Source of the DNA: Curtobacterium flaccumfaciens
GTDB lineage: Bacteria; Actinomycetota; Actinomycetes; Actinomycetales; Microbacteriaceae
DNA: 64,000 bases
Assembly (NCBI GenBank): GCA_029689965.1
Contig: CP121450.1
Location: 3,038,001-3,102,000 of the forward strand
Reading direction: 5' to 3'
The notes under the pieces are model-generated. The model was not told the origin of the DNA. It did no database searches and saw only the letters and a list, made by a program, of their open reading frames with translations. The translations under genes were made by a program, and so were the position numbers. Of the stretch, positions 31,975 through 42,067 are shown in pieces (positions within the stretch are counted from its first letter, which is position 1; the number at the start of each line of letters is the position of its first letter).

Positions 31975-33353
31975 GTGACGAACACCTGGCCGCTGTCGCG
32001 CGGGACCGTGCCCGAGCGCGAGGCGTTCGCGCTCGGGGCGACCGTGCTGTTCGTCCTGTTCGCCGGCGACGCCGTGCCGAACACGCTCACGTGGGTCGGG
32101 GCCGGGATCCTCTGGGCAGCGGTCGCCGCCTGGGGCATCACGGTCCTGGTGCGCGCCCGACCGCCGATCACGCGGACACCGCGATCGCTGTGGTTCTTCC
32201 TGGCCTGGTGCCTGGTGTCCGTCGTCTGGTCGCACTGGCGCCCGGCCACGATCGCGAGCATCACCGTGCAGGTGGTGTGCGCCGCGATCGCGTTCACCGT
32301 CGCGGCCACGCTGACCTGGCGGCGCATCCTCGACGCGCTCAGCCTGGCGATGCGCTGGGTGCTCATGCTCTCGCTCGTGTTCGAGGCCGTCGTCGCCGTG
32401 GTCGTCCGGCACCCGATCGCACCGATCTGGACCGACTACGGCGACGCGAAGATCCCGGACGCCTTCTACTTCTCGCGCGCCAAGCTCTTCACGGGCGGGC
32501 GCATCCAGGGACTCCCCGGCAACGCGAACCTGCTCGCCATGGTGGCGCTACTCGCCGCCATCGCCGTGGCGGTCCAGTTCGCCGAGGGCCGGATCGGACG
32601 CAACCGCACCGTCGGGTGGCTCGTGGTGGCGGGCGTGGTCCTGCTGCTGACCCGGTCGTCGACCGTGCTCGCCGCTGCGCTCGTCGTCGCGGTGGCACTC
32701 GTCGTCGCGCTCTGGATCCGGCGCGTCCCGACGGAGCGCCGGACACCGCGGTACCTCGTCGTGCTCGTCGCCGCGGTGGCGGTCGGCGTGGTGGCCTTCC
32801 TCGCCCGCGGCGCCGTCTCCGAGCTGCTCGGCAAGGGTGCCGACGCGACCGGCCGCGGAGAGATCTGGCAGCGCGTGCTCGGCCTGGTCGACCAGCACCC
32901 GGTCGTCGGCTGGGGCTGGATCGGGTACTGGTGGCCGGACATCCCGACCCTGGCCGACCTCGCGCACCGCAAGGGCGTGATGTACCTGCAGGCGCACGAC
33001 GCCTACCTCGACGTGTGGATGCAGACCGGGATCGTCGGACTCCTGCTCTTCGCCCTGTACGTCGTGACGACACTGAACCGCTCGTGGTCGTCGGCGACCC
33101 GCATCGGCTACGACGCGACCCTGGTGGCGCGGTCGTTCGACCCCGTGTCGCTGCTGCCGCTCCTGGTCGTCGTCGCCCTGCTCGTGCAGTCCGTCGCCGA
33201 GTCGCGACTGCTGTACCAGGGCAACTGGGTGCTGTTCGCACTCATCGCGATCAAGTCCCGCATCGTCCTCGTCGGCGAGGAGCCCCGGTCCACGGGGACG
33301 GGCCGCGCACACCGCCGGCCAAGCGCGAGTTCCGCCGACCCGTCACCCGCTGA
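31975..33353 (+). CDS. O-antigen ligase-like polytopic membrane protein (one frame break)
   Basis: Reconstructed length is 459 residues with about ten to twelve membrane helices. The conserved ligase/polymerase loop (Wzy_C type) lies near 280-360: GKGADATGRGEIWQRVLGLV, then HPVVGWGWIGYWW and LQAHDAYLDVWMQTGIVGLLL. Such proteins polymerise or ligate lipid-linked glycans on the outer face of the membrane. GTG start at 31975, leaderless by position. One base is missing near 33302; repair gives the basic ending TPPAKREFRRPVTR and a stop at 33353. It faces the convergent 33382 gene across 28 bp, with no palindrome there. Confidence 0.85.
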
Positions 33354-33381
33354 CCGGACACACGCTGACCGGGACGCGCGC

Positions 33382-34850
33382 TCAGCGCTCGAGGAGCCGG
33401 CTGCACGGCACCTTCGCGGACCACGGCGCGGTCGGGACGTCCACGACCCGCGAGCGATCGTTCCCGCAGGCCGCCACGGCAGCCGGGATCTCCTGCGCCC
33501 AGACCGGCCCCGCACTGCGCCGCGTGGTGTCCGGGGCGGCGTTGGCGACCGCAGCCGCGACCACCACGGCGACCACGCACCAACCGGCCACGGCCCCGAC
33601 GAGGCGAACCGTCCCTCCAGGCACGGCCGTCCCGCCGCTGCCGCGTCGCGCCGGAACCGGCTGATGGGGCCCACCTCCAGGCACGGCCGTCCCGCCGCTG
33701 CCGCGTCGCGCCGGAACCGGCTGATGGGGCCCACCTGGGGACGTGCGCCGACCCCACCCGACGAGGACGCTCGCCGAGACGACCAATGCCGCGACCAGCA
33801 GCAGACCGGACGCGGCCGCGTAGCGCTGCGGCGGGACGGCTCCGAGGGCGACGACCGGGTGCGACCACGCCTGGGCGGCGCCGTCGTTCGCGAGCAGCGC
33901 TGCCCACCACACCCCGCCGGACACCAGGGCCAGCGCGACGATCGTCCACCGGGCACGCCACGTCCCGACCAGCAGGGCCGCGACGACGACGAGCACCAGC
34001 AGCACCAGCGGCACGACGACGCCCGCCCAGCCGTGCACGACGACGAACCGCACCGCCGCGCCCACGTCCGCGTCCCACGCGCCCGCGAACGGCTGGAGGA
34101 CCCATCCGGCGACGACGTCCGCGAAGGCGGGCGTGCCGGGGCGTGCGATCCGCACGTCGGTCAGGGCGGCGAACACCTGGGCCGCGGCTGACAGGACGGC
34201 GACGATCGTCACCGGGAGCGCGCGCGGCCACGCGCGGGTGCCGGACCCGTCGCGGAGGGGGAACCAGGCGAGCAGCAGCAGCGGCAGGAAGAACACCGTC
34301 TGCAGCTCGGTGAGGACCACGAAGCCGGTCAGGACGGCCACGGCACCGCTGCCCCACCAGGTCCGTGACCGGTAGGCGAAGCACCACGGCGCGGCGAACA
34401 GCATGAACCAGTGCAGGTTGGCGGCGTTGCCGGCGATCTCGTACGGCGCGAGCGGCAGCACCGCGGGGACGGCGGCGAGCACGAGCCGGAGCGGCCACGC
34501 CGGCACGACGTCCCGCGCGAGGACGAACACGGCCGCGGCGACCACCCCGACCACCACACACGACCCGAGCGACACCGTGCGGGCGTACTGCTCGATCGGC
34601 AGCGCCCACCCGAGGTCGACGAGCAGGCGCGGCACGAGGTGCAGGTACCCGGCGTACGGGTGCAGGAGCGAGTCCACCGGCCCGAGTGCGACGCGGTCGC
34701 GCAGGAAGACACCGCCGTCCTCGGCCAGACGGTCCCGCGGGTGACCGGTCCCAGTCGCCACCACAACAGGGCGGCGGTACCGAGCCCGAGCACGAGCGTG
34801 CCGACGACGCCGAGGACCGCGCGTGCCGTCGGGTTCGCGGTGCGGTCCAT
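33382..34850 (-). CDS. Polytopic membrane protein (GT-C-like) with an in-frame 20-residue tandem repeat (one frame break)
   Basis: Reconstructed length is 489 residues with about ten membrane helices, starting MDRTANPTARAVLGVVGTLVL. The first loop holds DRLAEDGGVFLRDRVALG and a following aromatic, histidine-rich HPYAGYLHLVPRLL, as in GT-C-type membrane glycosyltransferases. No substrate can be assigned. Between the last two helices lie two identical 20-residue copies of GGPHQPVPARRGSGGTAVPG, encoded by a 60-bp tandem repeat related to the intergenic array at 5479. One base is missing in the CCC at 34734-34736. Divergent from the second ligase-like gene. Confidence 0.78.
33614..33733. repeat. 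Two tandem 60-bp repeats inside a coding region
   Basis: Identical 60-bp units at 33614-33673 and 33674-33733, in frame with the host gene (20 codons each). On the minus strand each matches the 5479 array unit at 51 of 60 positions. One difference changes what would be a TGA in the intergenic unit into CGA (Arg) here. Confidence 0.93.
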
Positions 34851-34865
34851 CGTCCGCTGACGCTA

Positions 34866-34913
34866 GCCGAGTCATCGCGGATCGGTGATATCGACGCTCC
34901 GCGATGACTCGGC
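34866..34913. repeat. Perfect 16-bp-arm palindrome between divergent genes
   Basis: GCCGAGTCATCGCGGA (34866-34881) is exactly complementary to 34898-34913 across a 16-nt loop. Unlike the other palindromes it lies between two divergent start codons (34850 minus, 34942 plus). A regulatory site or mobile repeat is therefore more likely than a terminator. Confidence 0.75.
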
Positions 34914-34941
34914 GCAGCGGTGCGTACGCCAAGATGGACTG

Positions 34942-36242
34942 GTGACGGACGGACGGCTGACGAACCGCGTGCTCGCCAGGCGCTACCTCTCCGCCTGGAT
35001 CGGGTTCTCCGCCGGCGGCCGGTTCAGCCAGGCCCTCGCGACCGTGATCGTCCTGTTCGCGTTCGGGCAGCCCACGGTCGAGTCGCTGGTCGGAACAGCC
35101 GGGGTCTGGGCGGTGCTCGTCACCCTGTTCGTCCTCGCCGGGCTCAGCCTGCTCGGTCAGCGGTACCGGATCGAGTGGCACGGGGTCCTGCCGCTGTCCC
35201 TCATGGCGTTCGTCGGGTACTGCGCGCTGAGCGTGCTGTGGAGCGAGTACTCCTGGGTGGCGCTCCGCGGGCTCGTCGACACCGTCTGCTTCGTCGGGCT
35301 CGGGCTCTACCTGGCCCTCGGTCGCGACCTCGTGCAGGTGATCCGGGCGTCCGGCGACGCCTTCCGCATCCTGCTCGTCGCCGCCCTCGGCCTCGAGGTC
35401 CTGTCCGGCCTGGTCCTCGACGTGCCGATCCCGGCGTTCGGCATCCAGGGGAACATCGCGTACGGCGGCCCGATCCAGGGCATCGGCGGCACGAGGAACT
35501 TCATGGGCTTCATCGCGGCGATGGCACTCGTGACCTTCGTCGTCGAGTTCCTCACCCGCTCGGTGACGATGTGGCGCGCGATCGCCTCCACCGCCCTCGC
35601 CGTGATCGCGCTGATGCTCGTGCAGTCCCCATCACAGGCCTCGCGATGATCGCGCTCGCCGTGACCGCCCTCGCACTCTGGTCGCTCCGACACGCCCGGC
35701 CGACCACGCGGCCCGTGGTGAACGTGGTGCTCGGCGGCTCGGTCCTCCTGATGATCGTCGTCGGCGTGCTCGGTCGGCACCGCGTGCTCGCCGAGATCGG
35801 GGCGGCCGGCGGGACCGCGACCCGACTCGACCTGTGGTCGCAGATCCGGGTGTTCGTCGGACAGTTCCCCATCCAGGGCTGGGGCTGGGTGGGGACGTGG
35901 CCGCACGAGGCCGTCGTGCCCTACGTCACCTTCATCGACCCCGCCGGCGCGCGGTTCACCTCGGGGCTCAACGCGTTCGTCGACGCGTGGCTGCAGATCG
36001 GCCTGGCCGGCACCATCATCCTCGGCGTGACGGCGCTGCTCGCGTTCGCCCGGGCCTGGGTGACCGCGACGACGTTCCCGGGTGTCGCGTACGTGTGGCC
36101 GGCCGCGGTGCTGGTGCTCCTCGGCGTGACGAGCACCGCAGAGAGCTACCTGCTGCACGGCGCCGGCCTCATGGTCTTCGTGGCGGTGCTGGTGATCGCC
36201 GCCCGCCGCCGGTCCTGGCGGCGGCACCTGCCCCGCAGCTGA
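34942..36242 (+). CDS. Second O-antigen ligase-like polytopic membrane protein (one frame break)
   Basis: Reconstructed length is 433 residues, about ten to twelve helices. It matches the 31975 protein in layout. The Wzy_C-type region has GGTRNFMGFIAAMALV, then ATRLDLWSQIRVFVGQFPIQGWGWVGTWP and LNAFVDAWLQIGLAGTIIL. GTG start at 34942 with a CAAGAT hexamer 6 nt upstream and no ribosome binding site. One base is missing in the CCCC at 35627-35630; repair joins MLVQSP to ITGLAMIALAV. Two such proteins in one locus suggest two glycans, or a polymerase and a ligase. Confidence 0.82.
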
Positions 36243-36267
36243 CCGCGCCGCGGCGACACGACACCGC

Positions 36268-36342
36268 GTTCGCGAGACACCGCCGTGTTCGCGAGACACC
36301 GCCGCGTTCGCGAGACACCGCCGCGTTCGCGAGACACCGCCG
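36268..36342. repeat. Four direct repeats with a 19-bp period
   Basis: GTTCGCGAGACACCGCCG recurs at 36268, 36287, 36306 and 36325. The array occupies part of the 341-bp gap between the second ligase-like gene and the secreted-protein gene; a degenerate reverse match (ACGGCGTCTCGG) follows. Otherwise the gap holds no convincing gene. A TAGACT box at 36534-36539 may be the promoter of the next gene. Confidence 0.85.
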
Positions 36343-36583
36343 AATCGGACGGCGTCTCGGGCGCGGGACGGCGTCGCAGTCCGGTCGCGGCGTCTGGTCG
36401 CGCGGCACGCCGCGGTCGACTGCCTGGAGGCGCGGCTCGGCCCACGCGCACCCGTCGCGCCCGCCCGGATCACCGCCCGGTGTGTCCCGAGACGCACATC
36501 CGCACAGGTCGCGCCGGAAGCGCGGGTGTCCCCTAGACTGCGATCGGCCGTCAGGGGACGGCCCACGCACGAGAAGGACCTCC

Positions 36584-38460
36584 ATGCGCCTGGCCCACCG
36601 GATCGCGATCATCCTGTCCGCCGCGGCGGTGGCCGTCGGGGCCGTCGTCGTCGGGCCCGTCTCCGCGGCCGAGGCCGCCGCGCCCACGACCGGTCGGTTC
36701 ACACCGCTCGACACCGTCCGCTCGTGGACCGGCACGGTCGGCACGAAGGCGACGACCGTGCAGCTCGGCGGCCGGACCGGTGTGCCGGCCACCGCCACGG
36801 CCGTCGTGGTGAACGTCGAGGTCGAGAACCCCACCGCCGCCGGCACCGCACGCGTGACCCGGCCGGTGTCTCCGCCGGCGTCACCACCCAGGCGTTCCGG
36901 AAGGGCCAGACCGTCTCGTCGCTGCAGACCGTCCGACTGGCGAGCAGCAAGGTGCAGGTCCAGTTGTCGGCGGGTACGGGCAAGGTCTACCTGGACGTCT
37001 CCGGGTACTACGCGAACGGGTCCGGCGCGACGTTCACACCGCTCAACGCCGCGCGGGTCTTCAACCAGAAGATCGGCACGACACCGGTGAAGGTGCCCCT
37101 CGCCGGACGCGCCGGCATCCCGTCGAGCGCGACCGCCGTGGCGATCAACACCGAGGTCGGTACCCCGACCGCCAACGGCTACGTCCGGGTCACGCCGGCG
37201 GGCAAGGACGCCACGGTCGCGGCGCAGGTGTTCACCAAGGGCACGACGATCTCGAACCTCGTGATCGTGAAGCTCGCGGGCGGCGCGGCGCAGGTGAAGG
37301 TCTCGAGCGGGACCGCGACGGTCTTCATGGACGTCGCCGGCTACTACGCGAACACGTCGACCGGATCGGTCTTCGTCCCCCTCGACCCGGTGCGCGCAGC
37401 ATCCACGACCCTGACCACCACGCCGAAGACGGTCCGGCTCTCCGGGACCGCCGGCGTGCCCGGGACCGCCACCGCGATCGTGGCCACCGCCACGACCTCC
37501 CGGACGACCGCCGCCGGCTACCTGCGCTTCACGCCGGCCGGGCAGGACCCGCAGGTCGCCACGCAGGTGCTGGGTGCCGGGCAGACGCTGAGCAACGCCG
37601 TGATGACGAAGCTCGTCGGCTCGAGCGCGGACCGGCGTGCACAGGCGAAGATCTCGAAGGGCACGGCGGCGCTGACGGTCGACGTCGCCGGGTACTTCCT
37701 CGACGGGTCGAGCGGCTCCGGCTTCGGTGCCGACGTCTCCTGGCCGCAGGGCGGGTCGCCCGCCAGCTACCCGACCGGCCAGGCGTTCGGCATCGTCGGC
37801 GTGAACAACGGTCTCGCGACCACCACGAATCCGTACCTCGCGCGGCAGCTCACCTGGGCGAAGGCATCGGCCGGCGGCACGTCCCAGCCGAAGGTCCAGC
37901 TTCTACGTGAACACGGCCAACCCGGGCCAGTACTTCGCGGACAACCCCTCGGCGTCTCGAGCCTCCTGGCCGACGAGCAACGTCGACCCCGGCGGGAAGA
38001 CGGCGAGCAACCCCTACGGCACGTGTGTCGCCGGGACAGCGGCGCTCACCTCCACGCAGTGCTCGTGGATGTACGGGTGGAACCGCGCCTACGAGGACGC
38101 GCAGAGCCGCGGCGTGGCCTCCCCGGCTCGTACCGCTGGTGGCTCGACGCGGAGACCGACGGATCGTGGCAGAAGACCACAGCGCTGAACCGCGCGACAC
38201 TCGAGGGCATGACCGCCTACTTCACGAAGCTCGGTGCGCAGGTCGGCGTCTACTCCTCACCCTCGGAGTGGAGCACGCTGTTCGGCGCCGTCCCGTCCTC
38301 CAGCACGCTCTACAAGCTGCCGACGTGGCGCGCGATCGGACCGGCGACCGCGGCGACCGCTCAGGCGGCGTGCGCAGCGGCACCGTTCGTCGCGGGCGGT
38401 CGGACGACCATCGTGCAGTACGTGACCGGGAAGTCCGACAGCGACGTCAGCTGCGTCTGA
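36584..38460 (+). CDS. Secreted protein: three surface repeats plus a GH25-like domain (three frame breaks)
   Basis: Reconstructed length is 625 residues. A signal peptide (AIILSAAAVAVGAVVVGPVSAAEA, cleaved about residue 30) is followed by three repeats of about 110 residues. Each contains FTPL-type openings, VPATATAVVVNVEVENPTA-like cores and an ending close to VDVSGYYANG. The C-terminal region (about 385-625) starts GFGADVSWPQGG, has LYVNTANPGQ, WMYGWNRAYEDA and YRWWLDAETDGSW, and resembles glycoside-hydrolase-like TIM barrels such as GH25 lysozymes. Catalytic residues are not proven; the DAE in WWLDAETDG is a candidate. Good GAGAAGG site before the ATG. Repairs: one base missing at 36858-36860, one extra T in AGCTTC at 37901, one missing at 38121-38124. 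Confidence 0.78.
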
Positions 38461-38515
38461 CGCGACCGACTGCCGGGCCGGTGCCTCGGGGCGGGCCCGC
38501 GCCGTGCCTCCAGGC

Positions 38516-38579
38516 CGTCGAGTGAGCAGCGATCGTCGACCGCGCACGCAGCGATCCGACGGTTGCTGCTCACCCGACG
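38516..38579. terminator. Palindrome between the secreted-protein gene and the Dpm1-like gene
   Basis: A roughly 25-bp imperfect stem. CGTCGAGTGAGCAGC (from 38516) pairs with GCTGCTCACCCGACG (to 38579) with one mismatch in that part. It separates convergent genes, and its sequence differs from families A and B. Confidence 0.7.
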
Positions 38580-38628
38580 GTGGACGGGCGAGGCGACCCG
38601 ACGCGGACGGGCGACCCGACGCGATCCG

Positions 38629-39366
38629 TCAGCGGCGGCGGAAGCGGCGCTCGAAGCCCCACTGCGTGACCCGGAGCATCGCCTCGACCACCACGGAACG
38701 GCTCATCTTCGAGACGCCGTGCACCCGGTCCCGGAACCGGATCGGCACCTCGACGATGCGTCCGCCGAGGTCGTCGACGCGCAGCGTCATGTCGACCTGG
38801 AAGCAGTACCCCTTCGAGTCGACCGAGGCGAGGTCCATGCCCGCGACGGTCTGCGCGCGGTAGGCGCGGAAGCCCGCCGTGACGTCGCGCACACCGAGGC
38901 GGAGTGCGATCCGGGCGTAGGTGTTCGCACCGCGGCTCAGGACTTCGCGCCGGAGCGGCCAGTCGACCACCGAGCCGCCGTGGACCCAGCGCGACCCGAT
39001 GGCGAGGGCCACCGTCTCGTCGTCCCGCACGGCATCGATCAGGGCCGGCAGCCGATCGGCGGGGTGCGAGCCGTCCGCGTCCATCTCCACGAGCACCGGG
39101 TAGCCGCGCTCCAGCCCCCACCGGAAGCCGGCGACGTACGCCGTGCCGAGGCCGAGCTTGCCGCTGCGCTCGATCAGGTGCACGCGGTCGTCCGTCGCCG
39201 CCATCGACCGGACGATGCCGGCGGTGCCGTCGGGGCTGCCGTCGTCCACCACGAGCACGTGGGCCGTGGGGACCGCGTCGAGGATCGCCGTGGTGGCGGT
39301 CCGGACGTTCTCGGCCTCGTCGTAGGTGGGGACGACGACGAGGGCCGTCGGAGCCGCTCGGGTCAC
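38629..39366 (-). CDS. Polyprenol monophosphomannose synthase (Dpm1/Ppm1 type)
   Basis: Transfers mannose from GDP-mannose to polyprenyl phosphate on the inner face of the membrane, feeding periplasmic mannosyltransferases. A 245-residue GT2 enzyme without membrane helices. The nucleotide-binding start is VVVPTYDEAENV, followed by VVDDGSPDGTAG and the DxD motif in VEMDADGSHP (about 96-105), then SGKLGLGTAYVAGFRWGL and the late IRFRDRVHGVSKMS that mark Dpm1 enzymes. GTG start at 39366 overlaps the stop of the upstream gene. Intact. Plausible acceptors of its product are the GT-C-like proteins at 33382 and 55416. Confidence 0.9.
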   Translation of the reverse strand: MTRAAPTALVVVPTYDEAENVRTATTAILDAVPTAHVLVVDDGSPDGTAGIVRSMAATDDRVHLIERSGKLGLGTAYVAGFRWGLERGYPVLVEMDADGSHPADRLPALIDAVRDDETVALAIGSRWVHGGSVVDWPLRREVLSRGANTYARIALRLGVRDVTAGFRAYRAQTVAGMDLASVDSKGYCFQVDMTLRVDDLGGRIVEVPIRFRDRVHGVSKMSRSVVVEAMLRVTQWGFERRFRRR

Positions 39367-41852
39367 CGGTTCTGCAGGCGCCGCTTGATCTTGCCCGCGA
39401 CGCTCCGCGGCCCCTCCGTGCGGAAGTAGTGCACGGCCCGGCCGACGTCGTGCCGGATACCGTACAGCTTCTTGCGGTCCGGCACGCGCACGCGCATCTG
39501 GTGCGGCTCGATCGGAGCAGCGGTGTCCCGCACCGACTTGTCCGCCGCACGGACGGGGTTCCGGCAGAACTCCACGAGCGGCGCGAGGACGTTCTCCCAC
39601 GTGAACTGTTCGCGGACGCGGTCGACGTTGCCGATGAACTCGGCGCGGGCCTTCTTGTCGTAGATCGCGGTCTCGAGCGCAGCGGCCAGCCCGTCGACGT
39701 CCTGCTCGTGCACCGCGATGCCGAGCCGCTGCTCCGCGACGAGGTCGCCGAAGGAGTCGCCCGCGGTCGTCACGATCGGCAGACGCGCCCACAGGTAGTC
39801 GAGGATGCGGGTGCGGAACGAGAACGTGGTCTCGAGGTGCTCGTAGTGCGTCGAGACGCCGGCGTCGGCCTCGAGCAGGTAGGCGCCGCGCTCCTCGTAC
39901 GGGATCCACGTGTCGTTGAAGAACACGTGCTTACCGGTGAGCCCGAGCGCATCGGCCTCGGCTCGGACCCTCGCCACGATGTCCATCTCGGGGACGTCCG
40001 GGTTCGGGTGCTGCACACCCATGAAGAAGAGCTTGACCGTCGGCCGGCGCTCCGCGAGCTGGGCGATCGACCGGACCAGGGTGATCGGGTCGAACCAGTC
40101 GTAGATCCCACCACCCCACACGACGAGCTTGTCGTTCTTGCCGATGCCCGGGACCACACCCTTGACACGCGCCTGGTCGTGCACCGGCGGTGTCGAGGAC
40201 AGGCCGAACGGCACCACGCCGATCAGCGAGCGGAGGTCGGCGTCGCGCGAGTACGTGCGAGCGTTCACCCGCCCGGAGCCGGCGAGCTGGCCGAGCCAGA
40301 ACATGCGCTGTCGCTCCGAGGCGCAGATGAAGTAGTCGCCGAGTTCGAGCTGGTGGTTCAGCGTGTCCGAGGCGTCGAGGATCTGACGGTTCCACTGGTC
40401 GACGTCGTCGCTGCGGCCCTGCTCGAGCTGCTCGAGGTGCAGCGGGTCGTACACGTCGACCACGAGGATCTTGCGCGTCGACTCGAGCACCGGGAACAGG
40501 CGGAGCGCGTGGCCCTGCACGATGATGACGTCGGCCCAGGCCTCGTGCTCGACCATCTGGCGCGGGTGGCGGTGCGGGACCGTGACGACCTCGTACGAGG
40601 GGTCGATCGGCGACGAGCGGGTCAGGCTGATGACGCGCACGTCGTGCTCCGTCGCGAGCTGCTTCGCCATCTGGGTCGCACGGATCGCCGGACCGGCCAT
40701 CTTCTCGCCGATGGAGTCGCCCGTGATGATGAGCACGCGACGACGGGTGCCGACCTCGAGCACGCCGAGCGAGTGCACGATCTTGTCGTAGCCGGCGAGG
40801 TAGTTCTCGATCGGGTAGGCGGGCTCGTCGCGGTTGCCGAACAGACGCAGGAGCTCGCGGTCGCTCCGGACGCGGGTCGCCTGGATCGCACGGCGCGACT
40901 CGGTCATCGACGGCAGCTGCTCGACGAACTGGTCGACGCCGTAGATGCCCGCCATGCTCGTCTTCGGCACCGGGATCGTGGGGACGCTGTCGTCGCCCGG
41001 GTTGCGGAGGTCGAGCTCGGTCGAGTCCAGCTCGCCGCGGCCGATCGCGCGGCGGACGACGAGGGCGAGCGAACCGGGCAGGGCCGCAGCGAGCTGCTCG
41101 TCACCGAGGTTCTTGTAGAGCGTGAAGAGGGCGTTCCGCTCGAGCAGGTACGTCTCGCGGAAGTCGCCGAACTTGTTCATCGACGCGTGGTGCTTGTGGA
41201 ACGCGACGGACTTCGGCTGGTACCGGAAACGCCAGCCGAGCAGGTTGAGACGCCACCCGAGGTCGACGTCCTCGTAGAACATGAAGTAGCGGTCGTCGAA
41301 CCCGCCGAGCTGCTCGAAGAGCTCAGCGCGGACGAACATCGCCGCGCCGGTGCCGAACAGGACGTCGGTCTCGGACTCCCAACGGCCGGTGTCCGGCGAA
41401 CCGGCGAAGGGCTTGTAGCCCATGCCGTACCAGGTCATCGCGGCCTCGGTGAAGTCGACGTTGACGCCATCCCAGTCGAGGACCTTCGAGGCCACCGCTC
41501 CGATGTCGGCGCCGGAGGCGAACGTCGCCATCGCCTCGCGCACCCAGCCGGTGTCGGGGCGTGCGTCGTTGTTCAGGAACGCGACGATCTCGCCGGAGGA
41601 GTGCTCGACGCCGAGGTTGCAGCCACCGGTGAACCCGAGGTTCGCGCCGGAGTCGACGAAGGTGAAGTCGAGGTCGGAGGCCTTCAGCCGGCCGACGTGC
41701 TCCGCACCCGAGCCGTTGTCGACGACGATGACCTCGAGCTTGTCCTGCGGCCAGTCCTGCTTGCGGAGCTCGGCGATGCTCGTCAGCGTGTCGTCCGTGC
41801 CCTTGTAGTTCACGAGGACGACGGACACGACTCCCGGCTTGCGCTCTGTCAC
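39363..41852 (-). CDS. Two-domain glycosyltransferase (GT2 + GT4 fusion)
   Basis: An 829-residue cytoplasmic protein in an intact frame, encoding two catalytic domains. The N-terminal GT2 domain (about 1-300) has VVLVNYKGTDDTL, VVDNGSG, the metal-binding LNNDARPD and FYEDVDLGWRL. The C-terminal GT-B half (about 380-790) has ITGDSIGEKMAGPAIRA, VVPFGLSSTPP, VWGGGIYDWFDP and the donor-side STHYEHLETTFSFRTRILDYL. I chose the GTG at 41852 because GGAGGAA precedes it; the upstream ATG at 41888 lacks a site. Fusing two transferases suggests two consecutive sugar additions. It overlaps the Dpm1-like gene and is divergent from the 42068 gene. Confidence 0.87.
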   Translation of the reverse strand: MTERKPGVVSVVLVNYKGTDDTLTSIAELRKQDWPQDKLEVIVVDNGSGAEHVGRLKASDLDFTFVDSGANLGFTGGCNLGVEHSSGEIVAFLNNDARPDTGWVREAMATFASGADIGAVASKVLDWDGVNVDFTEAAMTWYGMGYKPFAGSPDTGRWESETDVLFGTGAAMFVRAELFEQLGGFDDRYFMFYEDVDLGWRLNLLGWRFRYQPKSVAFHKHHASMNKFGDFRETYLLERNALFTLYKNLGDEQLAAALPGSLALVVRRAIGRGELDSTELDLRNPGDDSVPTIPVPKTSMAGIYGVDQFVEQLPSMTESRRAIQATRVRSDRELLRLFGNRDEPAYPIENYLAGYDKIVHSLGVLEVGTRRRVLIITGDSIGEKMAGPAIRATQMAKQLATEHDVRVISLTRSSPIDPSYEVVTVPHRHPRQMVEHEAWADVIIVQGHALRLFPVLESTRKILVVDVYDPLHLEQLEQGRSDDVDQWNRQILDASDTLNHQLELGDYFICASERQRMFWLGQLAGSGRVNARTYSRDADLRSLIGVVPFGLSSTPPVHDQARVKGVVPGIGKNDKLVVWGGGIYDWFDPITLVRSIAQLAERRPTVKLFFMGVQHPNPDVPEMDIVARVRAEADALGLTGKHVFFNDTWIPYEERGAYLLEADAGVSTHYEHLETTFSFRTRILDYLWARLPIVTTAGDSFGDLVAEQRLGIAVHEQDVDGLAAALETAIYDKKARAEFIGNVDRVREQFTWENVLAPLVEFCRNPVRAADKSVRDTAAPIEPHQMRVRVPDRKKLYGIRHDVGRAVHYFRTEGPRSVAGKIKRRLQNR

Positions 41853-42067
41853 GGCGGGTTCCTCCAGCGGCTGCCGCGCCTGCGGCATGGATCGGTGGTG
41901 CTGCCGTCGGGGGTGCCCGTCGGCCGACATCACCATACAAGGCGGAGCACGCCGCTCCCCTGTGATCGGCTCGGGTTCGTGCACAATGGCAGACGGCCCC
42001 ACCCGGCCGCACCGTTCGCCGTGACACGTCCGACGTCGCGGTGTCCCTCCCCAGACCCGGAGTCCCC

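Noticed and set aside
32466..32972. Serine/threonine-rich minus-strand frame inside the ligase-like gene
   Set aside because: It is antisense to conserved membrane helices and has no start signal.
36268..36342. CRISPR-like short array
   Set aside because: The 18-bp repeats are separated by a single base, so there are no spacers.
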